Source: Rudaea sp.
GTDB taxonomy: Bacteria > Pseudomonadota > Gammaproteobacteria > Xanthomonadales > Rhodanobacteraceae
Assembly: GCA_031291055.1 (NCBI GenBank)
Contig: JARLJU010000215.1
Location: forward strand, 1-64,000
Direction of reading: 5' to 3'
Length of the DNA stretch: 64,000 bases
Position 1 is the first letter of the stretch. Every line of letters begins with the position of its first letter. Below the pieces are notes generated by a model. It saw only the letters and a list, made by a program, of their open reading frames with translations. It did not search any database and was not told the DNA's origin. The translations under genes and the position numbers were made by a program. This document shows, piece after piece, positions 26,641-37,712 of the stretch.

Positions 26641-27759
26641 TCATCGCGGCAGCAGTTTGCGATGGCCGTGGATCGACATCAGCACGCCGAAGCCGGCCAG
26701 CAGCGACACCGCCGACGTGCCGCCATAGCTGATCAAGGGAAGAGGTACGCCGACTACGGGCAACAGGCCGGTGATCATGCCGCCGTTGACCATCACGTAT
26801 ACGAAGAAGGACATGCTGAGGGCGCCGGCGAGAAGACGCGAATAGGTGTCGCGCGCGTTCGCCGCGATCATCAGGCCACGGCCGACGATGAACAGGTACA
26901 GCGCAATCAATGCGATTACGCCAATCAGTCCCCATTCCTCGGAAAACACGGCGAACACGAAATCGGTGGTGTGCTCGGGCAAAAACTCCAATCGAGATTG
27001 CGTGCCATGATGCCAGCCCTTGCCGAACCAGCCGCCGGAACCGACGGCGATCTCGGACTGGATGATGTGCCAGCCGTTGCCGAGCGGATCGGATTCCGGG
27101 TCCAGGAACATGCGCAAACGATTGCGTTGATACTCGTGCATGAAATGCCAGGCGACCGGCGCCGCCCCGGCCACCGCGATCAGGACCAGGCTGATGCGCC
27201 ACCACGCCAGGCCAGCAAGGAACACGACGAACACGCCGCTGGCTACCACCAGCAGGGCCGTGCCGAGGTCGGGTTGCCTGGCGATCAGCAGCGCCGGCGC
27301 GCCGATCAGCACGGCGACCGCGGCCAGCGTCAGCCAGCGCGGCGGCAGTTCGCGCGCCTGCAGATACCAGGCGATCATCATCGGCAAGGTCAGCTTGACC
27401 ATTTCCGAAGGTTGAAAGCGCATGAAGCCAAGATTCAGCCAGCGGTTCGCGCCGCGCCCCTGGCCAAGCGCGGCGACCGCGAGCAGCAGCAGCAGGCTGG
27501 CGGCATACAGCCACGGTGTCCAGTTGCGCAGCACCGACGGCGGAACGCGCGCGATCGCGAGCATCAGGATGCCGCCCAGCAGGAAACGCGCCGCCTGATT
27601 GAGTACCAAGTGACGGTCCAGATCGCTTGCGCTGTACAAGGTTACAAGTCCACAAAGCGCCAAAAGCAGCAGCGCGCCGAGCAGCAGCAGATCGTAGTAC
27701 GGACGGCGCAGCGCGCGCAGAGCCCACAGCTGCAGACGCAATGCGATGCCGCGGTTCAC
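26641..27759 (-). CDS. rodA: Rod-shape determining peptidoglycan glycosyltransferase RodA
   Basis: The 372-aa SEDS polymerase has about ten transmembrane helices. Conserved SEDS segments are visible, such as FQPSEMVKL, FVFAVFSEEWG and the closing PLPLISYGGTSAV. It starts at GTG 27759, 10 bases after the mrdA stop. It polymerises lipid II into glycan strands together with PBP2, guided by MreBCD. Confidence 0.95.
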   Translation of the reverse strand: MNRGIALRLQLWALRALRRPYYDLLLLGALLLLALCGLVTLYSASDLDRHLVLNQAARFLLGGILMLAIARVPPSVLRNWTPWLYAASLLLLLAVAALGQGRGANRWLNLGFMRFQPSEMVKLTLPMMIAWYLQARELPPRWLTLAAVAVLIGAPALLIARQPDLGTALLVVASGVFVVFLAGLAWWRISLVLIAVAGAAPVAWHFMHEYQRNRLRMFLDPESDPLGNGWHIIQSEIAVGSGGWFGKGWHHGTQSRLEFLPEHTTDFVFAVFSEEWGLIGVIALIALYLFIVGRGLMIAANARDTYSRLLAGALSMSFFVYVMVNGGMITGLLPVVGVPLPLISYGGTSAVSLLAGFGVLMSIHGHRKLLPR

Positions 27760-27769
27760 GGTCGTGCGC

Positions 27770-29671
27770 TCATGTCGGCCCACCGGTCCCATGCGCGTCG
27801 TCGTCCTTGAGCCAGGCATCGAGCATCTTGCGCGCGATCGGTGCCGCGTCGTGCGCGCCGGTACGCCCGGCTTCGAGCGCGACAATCACGGCGACGCGCG
27901 CGGCTTCGGCCGGAGTGAATGCCTCGAACAGCACTTCGTGGCGCTCTGCCGCAACGCTCAAGATGTTCTGCCAGGCGTCGTCGGTACGCGAAAAACGCTC
28001 GGCCGTGCCGGTCTTGCCGGCTATCACATAGGGAAATTTCTCGCCGAGGCCATTCGCGGTGCCGCCGCCGTTGACCACCGCGATCATGCCCTGTTCGATC
28101 GGAATCCAGTTTGCTGCATTGTGGACAAAACTCGGATCTGCCGGCGCGAGCGGAACCAGCTGCGGTGTAGTGTTCAGGCCATCCTGGATCGCCCGCAACA
28201 GATGCGGCGGATGGCGTACGCCGCGCGCGGCGAGTATCGATGCCGCCTGCGCGAGCTGGATCGGCGTGATCACCCAGTAGCCCTGGCCGATCCCGGCAAT
28301 CACGGTTTCGCCGGGGTAGAAGGCCTGGGCGAGGCGCCGCTGTTTCCACTCGCGCGACGGCAGCACGCCGGCGCTTTCGCCGATCAGGTCGATGCCGGTG
28401 GGTTTGCCGAAACCGAACTTGCCCATCCAGCCACTGAAGCGGTCGATGCCCATGTCCAGCGCGAGCGAATAGAAATAAGTGTTGACCGATTGAGCGATCG
28501 CCTGCACAAGATCGACACGGCCGTGGCCGCCGCGCTTGTCGTCGCGATAGCCGCGCGATTGGCCGGGGATGAAGAATTCGCCGACCGATAGCACCGTGTC
28601 CTCGGGCCGGCGCAGGCCCAGTTCCAGGCCGCCGAGACCCAGGTACGGCTTTACCGTCGAGCCCGGCGTGTAGCCGGCGGCAATGGCGCGGTTGAGCAGC
28701 GGTTTGTCCGGCGCATTCAGCAATGTGGAATAATCCACTTTGCCGATGCCGTTGACGAACAGGTTGGGATCGAAGCTCGGCACGCTGACCATCGCCAGTA
28801 CTTCGCCATTGCGCGGATCGATCGCGACGGCCGAACCGGGCCGGCCCTCGAATGCATCCTCGGCAATGCGCTGCATGCGCGCGTCGATGGAAAGGTACAG
28901 GTTCTTGCCCGGCGTCGAAGGGAAGCGCTCGATCACGCGCAGCGGACGCTTGTCGACGTTGACCTCGACCAGATCGTAGCCCGGCTCGCCGTGCAGCGCG
29001 TTCTCATACGAGCGCTCGATGCCGGTCTTGCCGATATGCGTCGTGCCGGCGTAGCGCGCCGCATCGAGTTTTTCCGCATCATCGGCATCGATGCGGCCGA
29101 CATAGCCGACGATATGCGCGAATTCCTCGCCCTGCGGGTACGAGCGGGTGAGATAGGGCACCACGTCGGCGCCGGGAAAACGCCAGCGCTCGGTCGAGAA
29201 GCGTGCGATCTCGTCCTCCGACAGCTTGAAGCGCAACGGTATGCTTTCAAACGAGTGCTTGCTCTTGCGCAGCGCATCGAAGTGGTCGATGTCGTCGTCG
29301 GACAGGGCAATGACTGCGCCCAGATCGGCCAGCATGCGTGGCATGTCCTTGACCTGTTCCGGCACCACCTCCAGGCGGAACGCCGCCACATTTTCGGCCA
29401 GCAGCACGCCGTTGCGGTCGTAGATCAGGCCGCGCGTCGGTGCCACCCGGTGCACCGAGATGCGGTTCTGGTCCGAGCGCGCGCTGAATTCGTCGTGGCG
29501 CGTGATCTGCAGGTACGCGAAACGCGCGCCGAGCAGGCCCAGGCACAGCGCGATCAGCAGGAAGCCGGCGATCGCGCGGACGCGGAAATTCGCCGCTTCG
29601 CGCTGAGCGTCCTTGATCCGTTCGCGCGGATCCCTGGCGGCTCGGCGGCTCACGGCACCCTCACGACTCAT
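27770..29671 (-). CDS. mrdA: Penicillin-binding protein 2 (elongasome transpeptidase)
   Basis: The 633-aa protein has one N-terminal membrane anchor (about 31-54), a PBP-dimer/pedestal domain and a class B transpeptidase domain. Catalytic motifs are Ser338-Thr-Val-Lys341, Ser395-Val-Asn and Lys553-Thr-Gly-Thr. It cross-links side-wall peptidoglycan with RodA. Its start overlaps the end of mreD by 11 bp, as expected within the mre-mrd operon. Confidence 0.96.
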   Translation of the reverse strand: MSREGAVSRRAARDPRERIKDAQREAANFRVRAIAGFLLIALCLGLLGARFAYLQITRHDEFSARSDQNRISVHRVAPTRGLIYDRNGVLLAENVAAFRLEVVPEQVKDMPRMLADLGAVIALSDDDIDHFDALRKSKHSFESIPLRFKLSEDEIARFSTERWRFPGADVVPYLTRSYPQGEEFAHIVGYVGRIDADDAEKLDAARYAGTTHIGKTGIERSYENALHGEPGYDLVEVNVDKRPLRVIERFPSTPGKNLYLSIDARMQRIAEDAFEGRPGSAVAIDPRNGEVLAMVSVPSFDPNLFVNGIGKVDYSTLLNAPDKPLLNRAIAAGYTPGSTVKPYLGLGGLELGLRRPEDTVLSVGEFFIPGQSRGYRDDKRGGHGRVDLVQAIAQSVNTYFYSLALDMGIDRFSGWMGKFGFGKPTGIDLIGESAGVLPSREWKQRRLAQAFYPGETVIAGIGQGYWVITPIQLAQAASILAARGVRHPPHLLRAIQDGLNTTPQLVPLAPADPSFVHNAANWIPIEQGMIAVVNGGGTANGLGEKFPYVIAGKTGTAERFSRTDDAWQNILSVAAERHEVLFEAFTPAEAARVAVIVALEAGRTGAHDAAPIARKMLDAWLKDDDAHGTGGPT

Positions 29672-30152
29672 GCACGCGCAGGCGGGCGCGCAGGTCGTCG
29701 AGCAGCAGGAACAACCATGGCCATGTCAGCATGCCCGCGGCGGGGGCCAGCCAGAAGGCGACGGGCGGGGGCGGCTCGCCAGCGCAGGCGCGGATCATCA
29801 GCAGCACGATGCGGTCGTTGAGCAGCAGGGCGAACACCGCGAGCGACTGCTGCCACATCGGAAAGAAGCGCAGGCGCGAGCGAAAGCGCAGGATGATGAA
29901 ACTGAGTATACAAAGTCGCAGCGCCTGTTCGCCGAGCAATTCGCCGGTGAGCACGTCACCGGCCAGACCCAGCACGAACGCAAGGCCCAGACCGATGCGT
30001 TCGGGCGTTTCCAGCGCCCAGTAGACCAGGATCAGGGCCAGCCAGTAGGGCTTGAACGGCAGCAATGCCTGCGGCAGCGGCATCAGCTGCAGCAGGTAGC
30101 ACAGCACGATGCTGCCCCAGAACAATGTCGCATTGGCGCGCTGGCGGTTCAT
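29661..30152 (-). CDS. mreD: Rod shape-determining protein MreD
   Basis: The 163-aa inner-membrane protein has five or so hydrophobic helices and MreD-type segments (FKPYWLALILVYWAL, GLAFVLGLAGDVLTGELLG). Its ATG overlaps the mreC stop. It belongs to the elongasome that links cytoplasmic MreB filaments to the wall synthases. Confidence 0.93.
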   Translation of the reverse strand: MNRQRANATLFWGSIVLCYLLQLMPLPQALLPFKPYWLALILVYWALETPERIGLGLAFVLGLAGDVLTGELLGEQALRLCILSFIILRFRSRLRFFPMWQQSLAVFALLLNDRIVLLMIRACAGEPPPPVAFWLAPAAGMLTWPWLFLLLDDLRARLRVHES

Positions 30153-31075
30153 GGCTTCCGCGGCTGGGTATCCGCGTCGCCAGCCAGTGCTGCCGGTGGC
30201 CCCTGCGCCGGCACGGCGTCCGGCGGCCCGACCGGGTCGACCAGTTCGTGCAGCAGTAGAACCTCGCCGCTGCGATCGAGTGCGGCGCTCGGCGTCGCCG
30301 CTGCGGCGGCGAACATGCCGGTGACATCGTTGTTGATCGAGCGGATGGCCCCGACCGGAAATCCCGCAGGGAAATGGCCGCCCAGGCCCGAAGTGATGAG
30401 GCGATCGCCCACCTTGACGTCGGCGCTGACGGGAATATTGGGCAATTCCAGCGTGTCCAGTGCACCGCTGCCGCGCGCGATCGTGCGCAAGCCGGTGCGC
30501 TCGACCGTTACCGGCAGCGCATGCGCCGGGTCGGTGATCAGCATCACGGTCGAGGTATTCGGCAAGGTTTCGACGACCTGGCCCATGATTCCCTGCGCGT
30601 CGATCACGGCCTGGCCGACGCTGACGCCCTGGTTGGCGCCGACGTTGAGCAGCAGGCGATGGCGGAACGGGTCGGTGTCCACATCTATAATTTTAGCCAA
30701 TTGCACGCCGATGCCCAGGCTGCGCTGGACGTCCAGCAGTTCCTGCAGGCGCTGGTTCTGTTCGCGCACGGCGGTCAGGCGCTTCAGGCGCGCTTCGGCC
30801 AGCATCAATTGCCGGCTCAGTTCGGCGTTCTGCTCGGTCAGCAGCTCGCGGTCGGCCACCGCCAGCCCGGCTTTGCGCGCCAGTTGCGATGGCATCGCGG
30901 CAACGCGGTACATCGGCTCGATGGCGATGCTCATGGCCCAGCGGACGCTTTCAAGGTAACCGCCGCGATGGTCGGCCACCATCAGCACGATCGCCAGTGC
31001 CAAATAGGCGATCAGGCGCAGTGTCGATGCGCCGGCGGCGAACAGCGGGGCGGTATCGGTGTGGGTCAGCGCCAT
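30149..31075 (-). CDS. mreC: Rod shape-determining protein MreC
   Basis: The 308-aa protein has one membrane helix (about 17-36), a coiled-coil segment (LTEQNAELSRQLMLAEARLKR) and the beta-rich MreC core (VGANQGVSVGQAVIDAQGIMGQV, GDRLITSGLGGHFPAGFPVG). It is the periplasmic scaffold that activates PBP2-RodA. The final 50 residues are a Pro-rich tail not seen in all MreC proteins. Confidence 0.95.
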   Translation of the reverse strand: MALTHTDTAPLFAAGASTLRLIAYLALAIVLMVADHRGGYLESVRWAMSIAIEPMYRVAAMPSQLARKAGLAVADRELLTEQNAELSRQLMLAEARLKRLTAVREQNQRLQELLDVQRSLGIGVQLAKIIDVDTDPFRHRLLLNVGANQGVSVGQAVIDAQGIMGQVVETLPNTSTVMLITDPAHALPVTVERTGLRTIARGSGALDTLELPNIPVSADVKVGDRLITSGLGGHFPAGFPVGAIRSINNDVTGMFAAAAATPSAALDRSGEVLLLHELVDPVGPPDAVPAQGPPAALAGDADTQPRKP

Positions 31076-31190
31076 GGCGAAAAAGACGGCTGGTTGCCAG
31101 TTCTCGGTTGCTGGTCGTCGGCAGGACGGCAGTCAGGCATCGGCGCCACGCGGTTACCGGCAACCGGCGACCGGCAATCGACGATCAGAC

Positions 31191-32384
<1,194 letters not shown>

Positions 32385-32491
32385 CTAGAATCGAAGCCGC
32401 GCTTGTTCATGTTCCGCGGACACCGCTCGTGCGCCTCGGCCCCCAGCCTTGCCTGTGCTATGGTCGCAGGCCGGAATTTTCGCCCGTTGCC

Positions 32492-32779
32492 ATGTCCATC
32501 GACCACACTACCGTGCGTCATATCGCGCGCCTCGCGCGCATTGCCGTCGACGAAGGGGACGTTCCCCGTCTGGCCGATGAACTGGCGCGCGTGCTCGATC
32601 TGGCCGATCGATTGGCGGGTGCGGATCTGGCCGGCGTCGAACCCATGGCGCACCCGCATGCGCAGATGCTCGCCTGGCGCGAAGACCGGGTGGCCGAGCC
32701 CGATCGTGCCGACGCGTTCCTGGCCCTGGCGCCCGAGGCGCGCGGCGGCCTGTATCTCGTGCCCAAGGTCATCGAGTAG
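32492..32779 (+). CDS. gatC: Asp-tRNA(Asn)/Glu-tRNA(Gln) amidotransferase subunit GatC
   Basis: The 95-aa subunit begins at the ATG at 32492 ([17 protein letters not shown]). Its helical N-terminus and extended [12 protein letters not shown] segment are typical of GatC, which wraps the GatA-GatB interface. It is first in a gatCAB operon, 4 bases before gatA. Confidence 0.95.
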   Translation: MSIDHTTVRHIARLARIAVDEGDVPRLADELARVLDLADRLAGADLAGVEPMAHPHAQMLAWREDRVAEPDRADAFLALAPEARGGLYLVPKVIE

Positions 32780-32783
32780 GCCC

Positions 32784-34229
32784 GTGAAGAGTCCCGGAAT
32801 AGCTCAGCTGGCGCAGGCATTGCGCGCACGGCAGACCTCCGCAGTCGAACTGGCGCAGCGAGCGCTCGGCGTCGCGCGCTCGCGCAGCGATCTCAATGCC
32901 TTGATCGGGTTGTGCGCAACGCAGGCACTGGCCGCGGCCGAGCATGCGGATACGGCACTCGCTAGCGGCGGCGCGGGCATGCTGGCCGGTATTCCCTTTG
33001 TGCACAAGGATATTTTCTGCACAAATGGAATCCGCACGACGTGCGGGTCGCGCATGCTGGAACACTTCGTGCCGCCGTACGATGCTGCCGTGGTCGAGCG
33101 TCTCGATGCGAAGTGCGCGGTGTCGATCGGCAAGGCGAACATGGACGAGTTCGCCATGGGTTCGTCGAACGAGAACAGTTTTTTCGGCCCGGTGCGCAAT
33201 CCCTGGGATACCAGCCGCGTTCCCGGCGGCTCATCCGGGGGTTCGGCCGCCGCGGTCGCTGCCGGCATCGTGCCGTTCGCGACTGGCACCGATACCGGCG
33301 GTTCGATCCGCCAGCCCGCGGCATTCTGCGGCATCACCGGCATCAAGCCCACCTACGGCCGCGTTTCGCGCTGGGGCATGATCGCGTTTGCATCCAGCCT
33401 GGATTGCGGCGGCGTGCTCGCGCGCAGCGCGGCCGACTGCGCACAGGTGCTATCGGTGATTGCCGGCCACGATGCCCGCGATGCGACCAGTGTCGATCAG
33501 CCCTGCGACGACTACGATGCGGCGTTGCCCGCTCCGCTGAAAGGCATGCGCATCGGCGTGGCGCGCGAATATTTCGGCGCCGGCGTGGAAGACGGCGTTG
33601 GCACGGCGACGCTGGCGGCACTGCGCGAGCTGGAAAAGCTCGGCGCAACACTCGTCGATATTTCGCTGCCCAACGCAGCGTTGGCGATTCCGGCGTACTA
33701 CGTGATCGCTTCGGCCGAAGCCTCGAGCAATCTGGCGCGCTACGATGGCGTGCGCTACGGCCATCGTTGCGCCGATCCGGTGTCGCTCGAGGACATGTAC
33801 AACCGCACCCGCGCCGAAGGCTTCGGTAGCGAGGTCAAGCGGCGCATCCTCGCCGGCACGTATGCGCTGTCGGCCGGCTACTACGATGCCTACTACCTGC
33901 GTGCGCAGCGCGCGCGTCGCGTGATCGCCGGCGATTTTGCCGACAGCTTCAAGAAGGTCGACCTGATCGCCGGACCGACCGCGCCGACAACTGCGTTCAG
34001 GCTCGGGGAGAAATCCGCGGATCCGCTGGCAATGTACGCGGCCGACGTCAACACCGTCGCTGTCAATCTGGCGGGACTGCCCGCAATCTCGCTGCCGGCA
34101 GAATTCAGCAACGACCTCCCCGTCGGGCTGCAGCTGATCGCTCCGGCGTTTGCCGAAGCGCGCCTGCTCAACGCGGGGTATCAATTGCAGCAAGCGACCG
34201 ATTGGCATCTGCGCGAGCCGGCCGCATGA
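32784..34229 (+). CDS. gatA: Asp-tRNA(Asn)/Glu-tRNA(Gln) amidotransferase subunit GatA
   Basis: The 481-aa amidase-signature glutaminase starts at GTG 32784. The Ser-cisSer-Lys triad is present as Lys75 (FVHKDIF), Ser150 ([10 protein letters not shown]) and Ser174 ([12 protein letters not shown]). It liberates ammonia from glutamine and channels it to GatB. The stop overlaps the gatB start (ATGA), coupling the two subunits. Confidence 0.96.
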   Translation: MKSPGIAQLAQALRARQTSAVELAQRALGVARSRSDLNALIGLCATQALAAAEHADTALASGGAGMLAGIPFVHKDIFCTNGIRTTCGSRMLEHFVPPYDAAVVERLDAKCAVSIGKANMDEFAMGSSNENSFFGPVRNPWDTSRVPGGSSGGSAAAVAAGIVPFATGTDTGGSIRQPAAFCGITGIKPTYGRVSRWGMIAFASSLDCGGVLARSAADCAQVLSVIAGHDARDATSVDQPCDDYDAALPAPLKGMRIGVAREYFGAGVEDGVGTATLAALRELEKLGATLVDISLPNAALAIPAYYVIASAEASSNLARYDGVRYGHRCADPVSLEDMYNRTRAEGFGSEVKRRILAGTYALSAGYYDAYYLRAQRARRVIAGDFADSFKKVDLIAGPTAPTTAFRLGEKSADPLAMYAADVNTVAVNLAGLPAISLPAEFSNDLPVGLQLIAPAFAEARLLNAGYQLQQATDWHLREPAA

Positions 34230-35671
34230 CCGATTCGCGCCTCTGGCAGCCCGTCATCGGCCTGGAAATCCACGCCCAGCTGTCGACGGCAAGCAAATTG
34301 TTTTCCGCGGCTTCCACGGCTTACGGCGCCGAGCCGAACTCGCAGGCCGGGGCGGTCGATGTCGCCCTGCCCGGCACGCTGCCGGTACCGAACCGCGCAG
34401 TGCTCGACAAGGCGATACGTTTCGGGCTTGCGATCAATGCGCACATTGCACAAAAAAGTATATTTGCGCGCAAAAACTACTTTTATCCTGATCTGCCGAA
34501 AGGCTATCAGATCAGCCAGTTCGAGCTGCCGATCGTCAGCACCGGCAGTTTGCCGGTGCGCCTGGAAGATGGCCGTGTGATCGCAGTCGAAATCCAGCGT
34601 GCACATTTGGAGGAGGACGCCGGCAAGTCGCTGCATGATGCTTTCCACGCAGCAACCGGCATCGATTTCAATCGCGCCGGCGTGCCGCTGCTGGAGATCG
34701 TCTCCGCACCGGTACTGCATTCGGCGCAGGCGGCCGTGGCCTACATGCGCACCGTGCATACCCTGGTGCGCTGGCTCGGCATCTGCGACGGCAACATGCA
34801 GGAAGGCTCGTTCCGTTGCGACGCCAATGTGTCGGTGCGGCCGCACGGCGAGGAAAAACTCGGCACGCGCACCGAGATCAAGAACGTCAATTCGTTCCGT
34901 TTCGTCGAAAAGGCGATCGAGTACGAAATCGAGCGCCAGATCCGCGCGCTGGAAAACGGCGAACGCATCGTCCAGCAGACGCGCCTGTACGACGCGGCGC
35001 ATCATCGCACCCTGCCGATGCGCAGCAAGGAAGATGCCGACGATTACCGCTACTTCCCCGATCCCGACCTGCTGCCGCTCACGGTCTCGGCCGCCTACAT
35101 CGCAACGATCCGTGCCGGCATGCCCGAGCTGCCATCGGTGCGCCGTGCGCGCTACATGGACGCCCTGGGCCTGCCGGAAGCCGATGCCACGCAGCTGTGT
35201 GCGGACAAGGCTACGGCGGACTATTTCGAGGCCCTGCTTGCGGCGCTGCCAGGCGAAGCCAGGCTGTGCGCAAACTGGATCCTGGGCGAACTCGCGGCGG
35301 CGCTGAATGAAGCCGGGCTGCCGATCGAAGCTTCGTGCGTGCCGGCGGCGGCGCTGGCCGGCCTGCTCGCCCACATCCGGGACGGTGCCATCTCCGGAAA
35401 GATCGCAAAAAGTGTATTTGTTGCAATGTGGAAAGGCGAGGGCGATGCCGACACCATCATCGAGCAGCGCGGTCTGCGCCAGATTTCCGACAGCGGCGCC
35501 CTGGCCGCGGCCATCGACGCCGTCCTGGCCGGCTTTCCCGCGCAGCTTGCCGACTACCGCAAGGGCAACGACAAGCTGCTGCAGTTCTTCGTCGGCCAGG
35601 TAATGAAGCGCACGCGCGGCCAGGCCAATCCGCAGCAGCTCAATGCGCTGCTGCGCGAAAAACTCAGATAA
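34226..35671 (+). CDS. gatB: Asp-tRNA(Asn)/Glu-tRNA(Gln) amidotransferase subunit GatB
   Basis: The 481-aa kinase/amidotransferase has the GatB N-terminal cradle ([42 protein letters not shown]) and a C-terminal YqeY-like helical domain ([15 protein letters not shown]). It phosphorylates and amidates misacylated tRNA. Two AT-rich patches using rare codons occur within it (34453-34462 and 35407-35416). Confidence 0.96.
   Translation: MTDSRLWQPVIGLEIHAQLSTASKLFSAASTAYGAEPNSQAGAVDVALPGTLPVPNRAVLDKAIRFGLAINAHIAQKSIFARKNYFYPDLPKGYQISQFELPIVSTGSLPVRLEDGRVIAVEIQRAHLEEDAGKSLHDAFHAATGIDFNRAGVPLLEIVSAPVLHSAQAAVAYMRTVHTLVRWLGICDGNMQEGSFRCDANVSVRPHGEEKLGTRTEIKNVNSFRFVEKAIEYEIERQIRALENGERIVQQTRLYDAAHHRTLPMRSKEDADDYRYFPDPDLLPLTVSAAYIATIRAGMPELPSVRRARYMDALGLPEADATQLCADKATADYFEALLAALPGEARLCANWILGELAAALNEAGLPIEASCVPAAALAGLLAHIRDGAISGKIAKSVFVAMWKGEGDADTIIEQRGLRQISDSGALAAAIDAVLAGFPAQLADYRKGNDKLLQFFVGQVMKRTRGQANPQQLNALLREKLR
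34453..34462 (+). repeat. Dispersed AT-rich motif AAAAAGTATA (copy 1)
   Basis: This exact 10-mer lies inside gatB, in codons CAA AAA AGT ATA TTT. A variant AAAAAGTGTA followed by the same TTTG occurs at 35407-35416 in the same gene. Confidence 0.5.
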
Positions 35672-35755
35672 CCGCTTCTCCCGCTCGCGACTGGGGGGGT
35701 AGAGCGCTGAATCTGCGACAATAGACTATCCCGTCTCCGGAAAAACTCTGCGCCT

Positions 35756-36691
35756 ATGCCAGCTCTCATCTGCGGTTCACTCGCCTACGACACCATCATG
35801 GTGTTCCAGGACCAGTTCAAGAATCACATTCTCCCGGACAAGGTGCATATCCTCAATGTCGCCTTCCTGGTGCCGCGCATGCGCAAGGAATTCGGGGGCT
35901 GCGCCGGCAATATCAGCTACAACCTGAAATTGCTCGGTGGCCATCCGATCCCGATGGGCACGGTCGGACAGGACTTCGGTCCGTACCGCGAACATTTCTG
36001 CCAGTGCGGCATCGACCTGAGCCAGGTCAAGGTCATCGCGGACCTGTATACCGCGCAGGCCTTCATCACGACCGATCTTGACGACAACCAGATCACGGCA
36101 TTTCATCCCGGCGCGATGATGCGCAGTTTCGAGAATCATGTGCGCGACGTGGCCGACGTGCAATTCGGCATCGTCGGTCCCGACGGCCGCGAGGCGATGC
36201 TGCAGCACGCGACTGAATTCGCCGAGCGCAAGCTGCCCTTCATCTTCGATCCCGGCCAGGCGATGCCGCTGTTCAACGGCGATGAATTCCGCGCCTTTAT
36301 CGGGCAGGCGCAGTACGTCACCGTCAACGACTACGAATCCAACCTGCTGCAGCAGCGTACCGGCTGGAACGAAAAGCAGATCGCCGAGCGCGTCAACGCC
36401 TACATCGTCACGCGCGGACCGAAGGGCTCGCTGATCCACACGCGCAAAAAAACCTTCGACATTCCGCCCGCACACGAACGCCGCGTTTCCGACCCGACCG
36501 GCTGCGGCGACGCCTATCGTGCCGGCTTGATCTACGGTCTGATGAAGGGTATGGACCTGCCCACCTGCGGACGCATGGCTTCGCTGATGGGCGCGCTCAA
36601 GGTCGAGCACCCCGGCACGCAGAACCAGCGCTTCACCTACGACGAGTTCGCCGACCAGTTCCGGCAGCAGTTCGGCTACGCACTGGATTGA
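35756..36691 (+). CDS. PfkB-family carbohydrate/nucleoside kinase (adenosine kinase-like)
   Basis: The 311-aa kinase has the PfkB N-terminal substrate region with the Gly pair (KEFGGCAGNISYNLKLLGG, about 45-62). The C-terminal signature DPTGCGDAYRAG contains the catalytic base Asp252. Ribokinase-fold relatives of this length act on adenosine or sugars; the FGGCAGN pattern favours the adenosine kinase-like branch. It follows gatB by 84 bases and may share its transcript. Confidence 0.88.
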   Translation: MPALICGSLAYDTIMVFQDQFKNHILPDKVHILNVAFLVPRMRKEFGGCAGNISYNLKLLGGHPIPMGTVGQDFGPYREHFCQCGIDLSQVKVIADLYTAQAFITTDLDDNQITAFHPGAMMRSFENHVRDVADVQFGIVGPDGREAMLQHATEFAERKLPFIFDPGQAMPLFNGDEFRAFIGQAQYVTVNDYESNLLQQRTGWNEKQIAERVNAYIVTRGPKGSLIHTRKKTFDIPPAHERRVSDPTGCGDAYRAGLIYGLMKGMDLPTCGRMASLMGALKVEHPGTQNQRFTYDEFADQFRQQFGYALD

Positions 36692-36699
36692 CCCGGCTC

Positions 36700-36723
36700 A
36701 CGCGCCGAAGCGGGCGTCGTTTT
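36700..36723 (+). terminator. Possible terminator after the PfkB kinase gene
   Basis: ACGCGCC and GGGCGT can pair with one bulged G over a GAAGC loop, followed by CGTTTT. The stem is short and imperfect. Confidence 0.35.
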
Positions 36724-36836
36724 GCGACCGGCCGGGCGCTGTGTGCAACCCGAGCCGGCCACCGCATGTCCGGTTTCGTTGCTCGCGCGCGTTTCAACCA
36801 TTGGGTACCGCAAGATTGCGGTTTTGGGGAACACGG

Positions 36837-37703
36837 GTGAAAAAATCGACGGGGTCGGATTCCGCCTGGGGGCGGATCCGTGCAGGGCGCAGCGCGCGCG
36901 CATTTCGTGACCCGGGCGTGCAGTTCGCCTGGGCGCTGCTGGTCTTGGTGCCGGCATTGACGCTGGCGCAGACGCCGGCAATTTCGCAGTTGCAGTATTC
37001 GGCCGACAGCGGCGCCAATATCGTCGGCGCCGGCCAATATGCAGCGCGCCAGGACTACGTGATCGACAATCTTGGCGCCGGAAGCCGCTCGCGCGTGCAG
37101 ATTCCGGGATTGCCGGAACGCGTGAACCTGCGCGATTTCCAGATCGACGGGAATGGCGATTTGCTGTTTGCGCTGGACGTCGGCGTCACTCTGAACGGGA
37201 TCTATTTCGATCCGGCCGACGTCATCAGGTATTCCGCCGGCAGTTTCAGCAAGGCCTTCGATGCCGCCGCCGCGGGCGTGCCCAGGGGCGTGCATTGTGA
37301 TGGCGTGGCACGCTCGGGCACGAGCGGTGCCTTGCTGCTGTCGTTCGACAAGACCTTCGCCGTCGGCGGCATCACCATCCGCCCGGCCGATGTCATCGCC
37401 GTCAGCGCCGGAAGTTTTGGCGCCAAGGTGCTGGATGCCAATGCGCTGGGTCTGTCCGCCGCGCTGAACGTCGATGCGGTCGATGCCCTCCGCACCACGA
37501 CCGATCTGCTGGTCGCGTTCGACACCGGCGGCACGGCGGGCTCGGTGACTTTCATGCACGAAGACATCCTGCAATTGCACCTCGCCAACGGCAGCTGGAC
37601 CAAGCGCTATTCGCTGGCAACGTTCTCCGATCGCTGGGGCACGGTCCATCTGGATGGGCTGGCTGCAACCAACGACACCATTTTCAATGACGGATTCGAA
37701 TAG
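36837..37703 (+). CDS. Secreted protein with C-terminal IFNDGFE tail
   Basis: The 288-aa product starts at GTG 36837 with GGGGA just upstream. It has a twin-Arg-containing, then hydrophobic leader ending TLAQT. The body holds three related segments built around FDPADVIRYSAGSFSKAFDA, IRPADVIAVSAGSFGAKVLD and FMHEDILQLHLANGSW, so it looks like an internal repeat of about 60-70 residues. The last residues, TIFNDGFE, match a short C-terminal motif that I recall on many secreted proteins of this bacterial order. Function is unknown. Confidence 0.75.
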   Translation: MKKSTGSDSAWGRIRAGRSARAFRDPGVQFAWALLVLVPALTLAQTPAISQLQYSADSGANIVGAGQYAARQDYVIDNLGAGSRSRVQIPGLPERVNLRDFQIDGNGDLLFALDVGVTLNGIYFDPADVIRYSAGSFSKAFDAAAAGVPRGVHCDGVARSGTSGALLLSFDKTFAVGGITIRPADVIAVSAGSFGAKVLDANALGLSAALNVDAVDALRTTTDLLVAFDTGGTAGSVTFMHEDILQLHLANGSWTKRYSLATFSDRWGTVHLDGLAATNDTIFNDGFE

Positions 37704-37712
37704 GAGCACACG

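Noticed and set aside
32796..32870. tRNA-like A-box (TAGCTCAGCTGG) at the start of gatA
   Set aside because: A D-arm and a weak TCGAA loop can be imagined, but the acceptor ends do not pair and no anticodon arm forms. The sequence is coding for the conserved GatA N-terminus.
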